Origin: Siphonodentalium dalli
Lineage: Eukaryota > Mollusca > Scaphopoda > Gadilida > Siphonodentaliidae
Direction: 5' to 3'
DNA: 64,000 nucleotides
Assembly: GCA_032622095.1 (NCBI GenBank)
Contig: CP136069.1
Span: forward strand, 121,758,126-121,822,125
Shown here: piece after piece, positions 11,795 through 22,436 of the stretch
Position numbering within the stretch: the stretch's first letter is position 1
How the letters are laid out: every line of letters begins with the position of its first letter
Translations under genes and position numbers: made by a program
The notes under the pieces: model-generated
The model's input: only the letters and a program-made list of their open reading frames with translations
What the model was told of the DNA's origin: nothing
The model's database searches: none

Positions 11795-12150
11795 AGGGAG
11801 CCTTAATATATTCGGCGTCGGAGGGGCTGCGGCCCCTGCACAGAGGGGTCTGCGCCTTTGTGCGTTATAGGGGGCTGTGGCTCCTGTGTGTGATTCGCGC
11901 ACATTATAGAATATAGACAAATCCCACTCTTTTATATATATTGATCATATTATTATGCTACTTCAATATAAATTCGGGCAAAAATAGGTTCATATTGGAC
12001 CTAAATGATGACATTGGTTCATAATGGACTTATACCCGTTATTATGTTGGATGGCGCAGGCCACAGTGAAAACACATATATAAAGAGATAACATCTGGTC
12101 CCGAAATAGGCCCACAGTGAGTGTATTTTTGTTTTGTTATCTATTTAATT
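11795..12150. repeat. Dispersed repeat B, copy 1
   Basis: Two blocks here recur in the same order at 37.55-38.49 kb. The first is the GC-rich gcgtcggaggggctgcggcccctg area at 11,805-11,870. The second is a cttatacccgttattatg ... ggcgcaggccacagtgaaa area at 12,028-12,090. A third, weaker copy of the second block lies near 39,440-39,520. The sequence is non-coding and the repeat class is not identified. Confidence 0.55.
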
Positions 12151-12465
12151 AATTAATCAAAATAAAAAATTCCGATATAACCTTCGCCAGGGTACCCTGC
12201 GTCACCACCAAAAAATGGTTGAATTCGGACCAGCATTCTGGGAGAGAAATCAGGGCAGACAGACAGATAGACATATCTTATACTCTTGTATCTATCCTGA
12301 TAGATGATAACTGTTTGGTCTGGGTTAAACATAATCCAGCGATAAACATCTTGGATGTAGCAAGTTTGGAATGGTGAAAATATTGCAACATCAATGGGTT
12401 GGATATTGTGTCTATAGAATAGAAATACTACGCGAGGATCGCAACTCCGTTTGCCTTAACAACAC

Positions 12466-12566
12466 CACAGGTCCCCAGAACAGAAATTGACCCCACTCCC
12501 AATAATACTTAATCCTAGATTAAGTATTATTGGGAGTGGGGTCAATTTTTGTTCTGGGGACCTGTG
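12466..12566. mobile_element. 101-bp palindromic MITE with 8-bp target duplication
   Basis: The element CACAGGTCCCC...GGGGACCTGTG is almost one continuous palindrome, with arms of about 48 bp, a tiny centre and only isolated mismatches. It is flanked by AACAACAC at 12,458-12,465 and 12,567-12,574, a perfect 8-bp duplication. An 8-bp duplication and a tip containing CAGG suggest a hAT-type MITE. A Mutator-type origin is less likely but not excluded. Confidence 0.9.
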
Positions 12567-12574
12567 AACAACAC

Positions 12575-13622
12575 CTCAATTGATACATATATATGTGACT
12601 CATGATTGTTATAGCTCAGCAGTGCCGTATTCTCTTTGGTTATATGGTGTATGTGAAATGGCTAATTATACGCACAAAGTGTTTTGTCGTCATCCAGTCT
12701 TATAAGCAAGTTGGTCACTGTCTTTGAAAATTAACTCATTTGAAAATCGTTGCTTGTGGTAATGCAGTACCAGAAGCACTCGCTGTGACACAAGTGGTTA
12801 CCAAAGTACAATTTTCACCACCAGTGTAGTGCATTTGTTCGGCTGCTTAAATCCTTTTTCGGCTAATATCTTGGTTCTGGACAGTTTTCGTCCCCGTTTC
12901 TTCGAGATTAAATATTATTGTGCCGTCGCCGAACATGAGTTCCCTGTTAGCATATATTTTCAAAAAACATTTCGATATGTTACATAACAGATACCGCATC
13001 ATTCTGGTGTACGGAGACTTATAGATGAGGTTGCATATTCATAAATCATCACAACCAATCAATTTCAGTCCTCATTTTTGGGTAGGTCCTTCATCTTTGC
13101 CACACCATGTGTCAATTTTCTAAACTCTTTAACCCCTTCGCTGCTAAGACGTCCGTAAATATTACGGACGTAAAAGTGCACGTCGTGTGTTATTTGGTTT
13201 GCAGCACACTAGCAGTGGGCCATTATTTATACCTGGAACTCAGATATTGGTGCATCGGAATAACTGTATCTAGAAGTTTCAAACAGTGTATGGCGTTCTG
13301 CGATTGTGACCGTTAATATAGCCTTTCAACTGAGTCAGTGTTATGGTTCTTGTGATATCCCCGTTATAATTGTACACTGGAAAATGGAAATAGCGTCAAC
13401 AGCCCAGCACAGTGACGATGTCATAACCTCATTCTGCAGCGAAAAGATAAACATAAAACATGTATATATGACGATGCAATCTGCAGGTTGATATTCTTGT
13501 TTCTCGTTGAACACCAGCCATGTTGGTTGATGTATAGAACAATAGTTACTGACAACGTTGTATTGATTGTACCATGTTTTTAATCAGGAATTTTACTACA
13601 AATAATCCATAAAAATCCATAG
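12575..13622. other. No gene; small perfect palindrome at 13,149-13,171
   Basis: Nothing coding is recognised. At 13,149-13,171 acgtccgtaa and ttacggacgt form a perfect 10-bp inverted repeat around 3 bp. It sits just after a ttaaccccttcgctgctaag segment that resembles a TTAA-type transposon tip without a visible partner. Confidence 0.4.
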
Positions 13623-13845
13623 ATGAATCAATTAATTCCCTTCCTCGAATATGATATCATGGATATATAAACTGAACTTGTGAAAAAAACTACAGTTTTT
13701 GAGAAGTTCTTGGTATCCGACCATAGTGAACAATTAAGAGTTTTCATGTCATAAAAATATAGCAGCTGGTCTTATATTTGATTGTTTGATTTTACTTAAT
13801 TGTTGTATACCAATCGAAATTCCTGATCGATTTTGAGAACGTTGT
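13623..13845 (+). repeat. Dispersed repeat C, copy 1
   Basis: About 220 bp align with 16,441-16,660 in the same orientation at roughly 75-80% by eye. Shared words are gaatcaattaattc, acttgtg, acagtttttg, cttcttggta, gttcatgtcataaaa, ggtctta, cttaattgttgt and gaaattcctg. It is an old interspersed repeat of unknown class with no open frame. Confidence 0.75.
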
Positions 13846-14493
13846 AAGCCGTTTCAAACAAGATTGTGTTACAATTGCGCCACATGATCGACAACTCTAT
13901 TTACAACAAAATTGTAATCAAACAAAACTGATCGGCATGCTGCAACTGTCATTCAGCGATGAAAGGAAAGCAACTCTATTTTCATTTGTCGTTGCACCTC
14001 ATATTTTGGGTTAGAAGGAACTAAATGTTTTCCGTAGGCCTCAGTGTTATCGTTTGGCCACGCCCACGATAAATTAGCTCCATCCGAAGTACACGAATCA
14101 TAGGTTCGCTGAGACATAGTTTGCTATGTAGGAGTACTTTCTGAGCCACGACTTTTATACTTTTTCAACATAGGTTTTCCACACTGCCCAACTGTTTGCA
14201 CAAAATTTGAAAGACTGACGAAAGCAAACACCCAGCCTTATTCTCCCGTCATTGTTTGGATGCGAACGCATTTCAGACTAGGGGAAAAGCCACGTCTTAT
14301 ATGCCATCGGTATTATATTTCTTTAATTTGTAAATTTATTTTCAATATTATATGCCAATCGAGTGCCTGTCGGATGTATATGTGGGATATTTCATGTTGT
14401 TAAAACAACAAGAGATATCGCAAGCATGCACGTATATATAGGGCAAAATGACGCACTCAATTGACCAGTTACCGTCGTTACCGAAAAAACACA

Positions 14494-14498
<5 letters not shown>

Positions 14499-14531
<33 letters not shown>
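14499..14531. repeat. (CT)n microsatellite
   Basis: This is a pure CT tract of about 33 bp following a short C run. Confidence 0.95.
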
Positions 14532-14534
<3 letters not shown>

Positions 14535-16440
14535 CACTTTCTGCCACCGAGACAGTGGCCTTTCGGCGTTCTAATCTTGATTTTACTTTCACATCTATCA
14601 GGATCGGTGATACCAAACATCTGTTTATGAGATATAAAATATGTATTGTTATTTATTAAAATATTCTTCATCTACTGCGGCTAATATTATATAGTTCTGA
14701 CATTTGGATAAAATGGAAGTATGCAATTACAAGAGGGACACAACTCTAAGGGCCTGATTGTGTGGTGAGGTGAAAATCTTAGGATTTGTAAAACGATGCA
14801 TCGAGGATTACTAAGCTGTAGAGATAGAAAGAGAGAATGGTTGCAAACCCCCCTTGTCTACTCGTATACACTGTCCCAGGTATGAGGAAGCTACTCATTA
14901 AAAAATTGAAAAGAGTAAAATGTAGTACTCACTTTGGTACAATGTATAGCTCATAACACCTTCCTCAATATCTTAATCTTCTGTTCAGGGTTGTTTTCTT
15001 ATTGACGAGAGAAAAACAAAATAAATAAATGACATTTCCTTTCCATGTCCACTATCCCAGACAGAGTAGATTATCCTGCTCTAATCAGGCCTACTCTCTT
15101 ACACTATCAGTCGGAAGTAAAATTTGAGCGTTGCAGATCAGACTGTTAGGATATGAAAAGTCCGCTGTTTTATGTTTGGCATTTGGTTTGTTGACGTTAT
15201 AATGGATGTGTAGGTTATATAATCGTATCTGGGGGCCTCCATAATAATATTCATTTTATTTTCATCTCCATCTCATTGCCAAAATTATTGTCAATGATGA
15301 TAAGGTCTGGACGAGCGGATGAGCGATCTGATCGTAGAACCAGTTATATCCCTTTTAAACTATGGTTCAGTCTGTATCGTATACACCACTTAATATGCAC
15401 ACACTTCTCTTTCACACGCGACAGTGACTTTCACATATCACCATCTACATTGCATATAGAACCTGAACAGAAATTAACAAAATAACGAACCGAATTAAAA
15501 AAATAAAATTATTTTGTGTCTATTTAGGTACCAAGAACTGCCAGAATAATTAATAATTTAACAAAACGAACCATTCACCAACCATCATCAGCTTATTATA
15601 TTGGCCCTATATCTCAATGGATAGCTTCATTTGTGTCATAATGTTTGGTTAAATTTTTAATTATATCTTATAACATCATACTCCCATAATAAAAACATTA
15701 TCTTACAATGAAGAATAAAGCAGTCACAATTGAACACAATTGTCTACATTTAGTCTGGTCTACTCAAGAAGAGAGAAATCGGATGGAATCATGCCACCGT
15801 ATTACAGCAGCCAACACGCACATGATCAGAAAGCGAAAGATACTTCATCTGGGTTCACGATTAGTTAGTCATTGATATTCAATCACAGTACGTGCCACGT
15901 GAGGATAGGACTGAGGTTAGGATTATTGACGAAATAAAGGAGATTTTTGTGTGTGTTTGTTCGTTATTTATATGAGATGCCGGAGATAATTGAAGAAGCG
16001 GTTTTAAAGAACGTCTCCCTAACATCCCCTGTGACCACCAACCGAAGGAGAGTTTGACTTATGTCCGACCAAATGTGATCACGTGTGGTGTTGTGAATTA
16101 TTTCATACAAATCTCCATTATTTCGTCAAAGTACGTGCTATATAGAGTTATCTTCCTTCCGATTAACGCAGAATAATCATTTCGAAATCATGCCTCGCGT
16201 GGCACGTGTTACTGAGATTGAATAACAATCGCTATCTAATCGAGAACCCCGATTAAATCTCTTTCGCTATATTATCGTGTTATTATGTGATTGCAGAGTA
16301 GTCACCAACGAATTTGGCTATGGACATATGACAAGAACTCACCTTAGTCCATTTTGCATTGATCAGCAGCACGACATGATATTTATAGAAAGTTATTTAT
16401 GGCTGGTTGTCTTTCTAAATGGAAATAATTACGAAATTTC
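14532..16440. other. No gene recognised
   Basis: No protein-like frame, tandem repeat or strong inverted repeat was noticed in this 1.9 kb on either strand. The sequence is A/T-rich throughout. Confidence 0.4.
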
Positions 16441-16660
16441 TTGAATCAATTAATTCACTTCCTCGGTTATGATAGCATCGATTTGAAAGTTGGACTTGTG
16501 CAAAAATTACAGTTTTTGGGAACTTCTTGGTACATGACCATTACTAAAAATAAAGAGTGTTCATGTCATAAAAGAGTATAAGGTGGTCTTAAAATTGATT
16601 GATTAAATTTTCTTAATTGTTGTGTACCAAAAGAAATTCCTGTCAGATTTTGAGAAAATA
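16441..16660 (+). repeat. Dispersed repeat C, copy 2
   Basis: This is the second copy of the repeat at 13,623-13,845. It ends about 40 bp before the TIR element at 16,700. Confidence 0.75.
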
Positions 16661-16699
16661 CATTTTTTAAACATCAAGATTTTTGACAAAACCAAATAA

Positions 16700-17197
16700 A
16701 GTGGTCCTGCTAATGTGCTATGGTGCGGTAGGGTCATGATGGATTGCTATGGTGCTGTTAGGGCAAACTGATGCTGTTAACAAAAAGTACCGTTATATTT
16801 TTTAATTTGTCTTTTTCGCGGTGTTCCGATAATCTGAACATATCCAGGAAAAGCAATTATGCGTATGAAACATTCAAAAATATATTTATTGCGAAATATA
16901 TTTAATACTGGCTGTATTAGTTATTGAAACTCGACTATAATCAAGAAGGTTATTGACGTCGTTTTAGAAACACAAACGTAGGCGTTAGTATATTTTTTTC
17001 AAAAATAGATATGTTCTTGAATGTTTCATAGATACACTAATTTTTTCTAAAATCTCTCGGGATTAGCCAAACAACGCGAAACTGACCACTTTAGAAAAAA
17101 TAATGGTACTTTTTCGTAACGGCATCAGTTTGCCCTATACCCGCGTCATATCAAATCAGCAGGGCAACCAGTATAATAGTATATTAGCAGGACCACT
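16700..17197. mobile_element. 498-bp TIR transposon derivative
   Basis: The ends are AGTGGTCCTGCTAAT and ATTAGCAGGACCACT. The inverted repeats extend about 170-180 bp inward: the gccgttacgaaaaagtacc area matches the left gctgttaacaaaaagtacc area. The centre is unrelated and has no coding sequence. Related ends occur at 32,150-32,334 (right type) and 33,272-33,482 (left type). No clear target duplication was seen. It is a non-autonomous DNA transposon of unknown superfamily. Confidence 0.85.
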
Positions 17198-17492
17198 AGC
17201 AGGGGGTGAAAACATGCGTCTATGTCGTAACTCCTGATAATGTTCGGGGACCATTGTGGGTATGAACCACAGCCCTTGGCAGGAATGACTCAACGCAGCC
17301 TATCTGATACGTTTGTCACATCTATATAGTTTATGTTTAATTTAATATCTAAAATTCAATGCATCCGGTGATGTGCTTAAGCGATTTCCTAAAGCTAGAT
17401 TTGAAGTCAATTTAATAAACCGACCCTTGAATTTAATTGCACGTCAAACAGCGAAGGTCATAAACGAATTGAACATGGTATGTGTACAGGTA

Positions 17493-17947
17493 TAGGTTAC
17501 ACTGGTGTAAATATTTCCCATAGGCTTCAATGTTAACGTTTGTTGATCTGCATCAGAGGTCAAATGGAAACTGTTCAAACTGCCTTCGGATTATGTGAGC
17601 TTGACATCTGTGGAAACTTTCCCAATAAAAAAATCAACACCGTCTAGCAGGGAATCCACTTCAAATTTTCGTTTTTTCATGACTAGGGTCAGTTCCGCAC
17701 TAAAAAAATATTGTCATTTTTTCAATCACACTTAAAATTTCTAAACAGCCACAACAGACTTCACCTTTAATGAATGGGCCTCTTGGCAAATGAAGTTTGT
17801 GGGAGAATGATTCCTTGAATTTTTGTCAACAGTTTACATTTAATTCATGCAACCAATCACAGCCCAGAGTGTTTTAACTGTGAAACTCTATACTCCTCCC
17901 GCAACCGCAGGGGGAGCTGGCTATAGTATTTACACCAGTGTAACCTA
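17493..17947 (+). repeat. 455-bp terminal block, left copy
   Basis: It is bounded by inverted repeats of about 21 bp. It is non-coding and contains an AATAAA at 17,624-17,629. It lies upstream of the transposase and could supply its promoter (inference). Immediately inside it, 17,945-18,073 looks like a further short inverted-repeat element (TAAAGGGCCATGTGGC ... gccatgtgaccctttA). Confidence 0.95.
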
Positions 17948-18883
17948 AAGGGCCATGTGGCCTTTCTTCATATTTTTTGTGCATAACCCATTGTGAACCT
18001 TGATATATACCTATAATTATTAAACTGATGTTGTTTTAAAAAAATGTGTTTTTAATGCCATGTGACCCTTTAATTGGAACCCACCCAATAATACACCCAT
18101 TCAGAATAAAAAGCCAAAATGCAGGTTGGATTTGAGTTTAATTTAATAATATGAGGCATCTAATAAAGCATGAGAAGTTATACCACATTCATTTGATCAG
18201 GTTTTCACTTGGCTTTCATCTGTTGTGTCCCATGAATTTAATTTCTCCACAGGAACAGATATGCACAGGTTTCATTTAACCCTATGCAAATCAGCTGCAG
18301 ATTCACACAAAAAATGCCTTTACTTTGAAAAATAAATAGTGTGGAGGGTTCATTAGTCAGTAAACTTGGCATAATTTTGAAGAACAATTACTACTTGTCC
18401 CAAAATCAGAAAAATTAAGTGGAAAATTATTTAAACAATGAGCTCAGACAAGGGTGTTTTAACCCTGGGTCAGGTGAATTTTCCTGATTGAAAATGGTGC
18501 TAAAATTTGTAATGTCTGCTGCAATCCCAATTAGAAGGAATCCTTAATCTATTGTCTCACAGTATCAAATGTCGTTAACTAACATTGGACAGGGGGTGCC
18601 AATGATGAGGTTATAATGACAACATGTTCCTTCAGCTGATAAAGTAGTAATATATCAACAGATAAGATGGCAGACATTTTCAAGCATCATTAATTTCAAA
18701 ACTCCTTAAAAGCAAGGTGCTGATCTCAGAACGGTTAGTTGTCATCATTTCTCGAGACAAATATCATTTCTCATTGTAAAAATTCTGGAAGTTGTATATT
18801 CGCGAGAAGAATTTTCCAAATTAATGCTGTTAATGTGACAGAGTTGTTGAGTGGATTTTGGAATTTGTGAGGACTGTGAGACA
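17948..18883. other. Leader region of the transposon
   Basis: About 0.9 kb lies between the left block and the first transposase ATG. It has no long frame. It probably contains the 5' UTR and possibly an upstream exon. A frame with a Cys-x2-Cys (CEDC) runs into the ATG from 18,851, and a stop precedes it at 18,848. Confidence 0.5.
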
Positions 18884-21483
18884 ATGAAGTTTACATTTGA
18901 TAATCCCCTCAGATTCAAACCAGGACACAAACAGTTGTATAAAGCCAAGCGAGAACCATATGTGGATAACAGAGTAGTGAAACATTTACGCAAAAGAACG
19001 ATCATTACATCACTGGACATTCTCGAAAAGCCAAACTCTGTGAGAGCACATCAAACTCGGTCTGCTGCAAACAGTCTTAATCCAAGAGGGAAGGGTCAAT
19101 CTGACAACAAAGAGCCTGAAAGAAAAAATGAAAGGTAAACATCTCTCACAATATTCCATGCAACAAACAATGTTATATGCATGTTCTTTTCATCATATAG
19201 ATAAGAAATAGGGGGGGGGGGTATGAAATTCAGCATTATAATATCAATAAACTAAACATATATTTGATCTTCTCAAATCAAGTGTATGACTTTAAAATCT
19301 TTTTTCAAAATCTTGGCTGTGTCCTCCTGCATGACAACAAAAATTAATTTGACATGCCCCCATCCCTCTGTGTGCAGGAAATGATTTGAAAACTGTACCC
19401 TGAGTCAAAACACAGGTTTTCAGCCTAATAATTTGCAGATAGAGTTACTCCCCTTATTCTGTTCATATGAATTGGGTCACTAATTGCAAACAGCACAGGT
19501 ATAACATTGCTTTGCATGCAGATATATATAAATTAAATTGCAGCACTGAGTGCTTTAGTTTACTATTCATTCAAAGGACTGTTTGGAGCAGGCAGTGTTT
19601 TTAAAGAAAAAAAATATCTCACAGTTAGACCGATATGTATGTACCTTTAATATATATGGTTCAAAGAGTAAAATTTAGGATTTTACTTTTTAATTTTCAG
19701 AAATGATAGCCCAGACAAGAGATGTGTCAGTGGTTGGCAATGCGAATGCGGATCAAACAGGGTGGTCAATATACGCCGAAATGCGATGATGTGGAACTCT
19801 TCCTTCGAAAAACATAGGGCATATAAACCCACGTGTACAGGATTCCTATACTGGGACATGAACGCTGAGGAAATTCGTGGAATTGGATGTAGAGAGAAAA
19901 TGATTTGCACGTGTTGTGATTTTAGATCTGAAATTTTCAACCTGTATGATGAAATTATAACAGGGAACCCTGGCAGGAGACCAGCAAAACCAAATGTTGG
20001 ACTTTCAGTCGGATTATCTAAAACACCCATTGCAGCAGGAGGATTCAGACGCATATGTGCAAGTGCTAATATTCCCCCGCCAGCCGAAAAGTCAATTCAG
20101 AGCACAGCAAATAAAAGTTTACCAAAAATTGAGGAAATAAATAAAAAGGATCTCCGAGAAAGACGTTCGAAACTCATACATAAACAACAAACTGATGGAA
20201 AGAAGAGTCCACATATCATCGACGCACAGGCAGATGGACTTTATAATAATCCGATTTATTCTGGGTGTGGCAGAAACCCATTTCAACCAAGCACTCAAGT
20301 TATATACAGTGTTGTTGAAAATCTAACGCCGTCACATGACATTATTGGACTTGTGGTGCACAACAAGCTTTGTTCGAAACGCAAACACCTGAACAAATGT
20401 GATAATCACACATGTGGGAAAGACTGTTTCGCAACGATTCCATTTGAGAAGAGCATCGGCGATGAGAGAACATGGGCGAAAGAAGCATTTGGTGAAATGA
20501 AAACCAATAGCAATATCGAGATTGGTCACCTTGTTACTGATCCCGATGCAGCGGGCTTCAAAGGCTGTGAGGATCTCTATGACGAAGGAGCAACAGCGAC
20601 CAGACCAACTCATCAACTGGACTCAGCTCATGTGTCGAGAAACCATCGGAAATTCATCAAAAACCATAAGACGCTGCCAACTCTCATCGCTGGACCTGAC
20701 CTAAAAAGCAAATCAAAACTGATAAATAAACTCGCAATGAACATTTCTGATCGATGTCAGGGTGAATTGACATCTGCGGGAAAGCATTTCAAAGCCAACG
20801 CTGAAGGAATGAAGAAACATTTACTGAATGTGAAAGAAGCAATAGTGAAGTGTTTCCAAAACTCCCATGTTATGTGTAAAAAATACTCATATCTGTGCAA
20901 GGGAACGAAAAAATCCAACTGGATCGTTAAAAATGAAACTGTGCTAGGACCCAAATTTACGATCAATAAAACTTCGGACTGTTCGGATATTCTCACGGAG
21001 TGTGTTGACTACAGACTGTGTCCACAAATGATTGACAAGACTTTTCTTGGCATGAACACGCAAAAAGCCGAGGCATTCAACAGAGCAATTCGGGTATCTC
21101 TGCCCAAAAATGTGACATTTACCCGAAATGTTAGTGGGCGTGCACATTCAGCTTGCCATTCCACAAATGTAGGCTGTGGGAATTCCATATCTGTGTTGTG
21201 TAAAGAACTTGATTGTGAGATTCACCCAAGATCAAAAGTGTCCAAAAGACTTGCAGCAGTGCAGAAGGCTGGAAATGACTTGAGATCATATAAAATGACC
21301 AAAAAGTCCAAACGGGCAAGAGTGGACAGGAGGGCAAAGTTATATGCTCTCTACGACAAACATAGTGAGGAAATTGCCTATCAGAAGGATATCATGATTC
21401 CACCTGAAGCATGTCCCAAACAGTTAAAGGAACACACATACACTAAGTCATCCAAGTGGAAAAGGGTTAAACCAAGGAGGTGA
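18884..21483 (+). CDS. Transposase-like protein, spliced, MULE-like
   Basis: The gene model has exon 1 at 18,884-19,134, a GTAAAC donor, a 566-bp intron, a tttttaattttcag acceptor and exon 2 at 19,701-21,480 with TGA at 21,481. Phases match exactly (two bases plus one, forming Arg84), giving 677 aa. The N-terminus is basic. Exon 2 opens with a Cys-rich part (GWQCEC, about residue 96; CREKMICTCC, about 147-156). The core has QADGLYNN (Asp about 262), LVTDPDAAGF (Asp 364/366), QLDSAHVSRN (about 390) and TQKAEAFNRAIRVSLPKN (Glu about 541), a plausible DDE set. This order, from memory, fits animal Mutator-like transposases. A Lys/Arg-rich tail follows. The start could lie further upstream. The gene is surely real; the family assignment is tentative. 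Confidence 0.75.
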
Positions 21484-21503
21484 AATGTACCTTTCTCTTT
21501 AAC

Positions 21504-21902
21504 TCAAATCAGACAAAAGGGTCTATGTGCCCTAGTGCAATATTTCTGTCCCTCGCAATGGCGTCGTTCAACATTTTTTTCATGGCTTTCCATAACAATG
21601 TGGTCGGGATTTACACATGTCTTCCTATGGCATATGTGACTAAGTTCGAGGCTGCCAGGGTAATAGGCGGGTGGAGACATCGCGAGTCTGTGTTTTATGA
21701 CGAATGCTATTCGGTGGACACCCCAATCCTTTCTCGGCTGACCGGGCTCAGAATTATAACTCGAAGGGAACTTGACATATAAATATCCATAACCGTCCTT
21801 TCTTGTCCGACCTGTCCAAACGCGACAGTCGAACAACCCCTCAAATCTCGATTTTTCGGATAATTTCGCATTGTAAAAATCATAAAATTGACTCTCCTCC
21901 AT
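21504..21902 (-). CDS. His-Me finger homing endonuclease-like protein
   Basis: This is a single 132-codon frame, ATG to TGA. Its fold signature is that of the zinc-binding His-Me (I-PpoI-type) homing nucleases, which make double-strand breaks at long sites. Visible landmarks are CRVWTGRTRKDGYGY (Cys26), VHRIAF (His63), SHICHRKTCVNPDH (His89, Cys91, Cys96, His101), Asn110, then Cys116, Cys122, His126 and Cys130. From the catalytic His, offsets of +2, +7, +12, +21 and +27 equal those recalled for I-PpoI (His98, Cys100, Cys105, His110, Asn119, Cys125). The second zinc site is shifted by one or two residues. It converges on the transposase with 20 bp between stop codons. Its start lies 80 bp inside the right 455-bp block, which may carry the promoter. 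All catalytic residues are present. Confidence 0.85.
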   Translation of the reverse strand: MEESQFYDFYNAKLSEKSRFEGLFDCRVWTGRTRKDGYGYLYVKFPSSYNSEPGQPRKDWGVHRIAFVIKHRLAMSPPAYYPGSLELSHICHRKTCVNPDHIVMESHEKNVERRHCEGQKYCTRAHRPFCLI

Positions 21903-21981
21903 GTTTATTCACTTGTATGACTTAAATGTGTGTTTAAAAATTGGATTTGGGACATGCTATCAGGAACTGGATAAATACCTT

Positions 21982-22436
21982 TAGGTTACACTGGTGTAAA
22001 TATTTCCCATAGGCTTCAATGTTAACGTTTGTTGATCTGCATCAGAGGTCAAATGGAAACTGTTCAAACTGCCTTCGGATTATGTGAGCTTGACATCTGT
22101 GGAAACTTTCCCAATAAAAAAATCAACACCGTCTAGCAGGGAATCCACTTCAAATTTTCGTTTTTTCATGACTAGGGTCAGTTCCGCACTAAAAAAATAT
22201 TGTCATTTTTTCAATCACACTTAAAATTTCTAAACAGCCACAACAGACTTCACCTTTAATGAATGGGCCTCTTGGCAAATGAAGTTTGTGGGAGAATGAT
22301 TCCTTGAATTTTTGTCAACAGTTTACATTTAATTCATGCAACCAATCACAGCCCAGAGTGTTTTAACTGTGAAACTCTATACTCCTCCCGCAACCGCAGG
22401 GGGAGCTGGCTATAGTATTTACACCAGTGTAACCTA
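21982..22436 (+). repeat. 455-bp terminal block, right copy
   Basis: It shows no difference by eye from 17,493-17,947. It carries AATAAA at 22,113-22,118, suitable as the poly(A) signal for the transposase transcript (inference). It is preceded by aaataccttt and followed by tatacagtat, with no matching target duplication. Confidence 0.95.

Larger units (their letters stand above)
17493..22436 (+). mobile_element. Composite transposon with 455-bp direct repeats
   Basis: Two 455-bp blocks, identical by eye, lie 4,489 bp apart in the same orientation at 17,493-17,947 and 21,982-22,436. They bracket a spliced transposase-like gene (+) and a His-Me finger endonuclease gene (-). Each block starts TAGGTTACACTGGTGTAAATA and ends with its reverse complement, so each resembles a complete small TIR element. 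Both genes are intact and the repeats are unmutated, which implies recent origin. No target duplication is obvious around the whole or around either block. Possible origins are a composite (IS-like) arrangement, LTR-like terminal repeats, recombination of a circular form into a solo block, or unequal exchange. Confidence 0.85.

Noticed and set aside
20332-21337. Minus-strand ORFs of 67-94 codons
   Set aside because: They are shadows of transposase exon 2. The plus frame has the conserved motifs and a matching splice phase.
21480-21782. 100-codon plus-strand ORF after the transposase stop
   Set aside because: It is the complement of the His-Me nuclease frame, whose zinc and catalytic residues are clearly in the minus reading.
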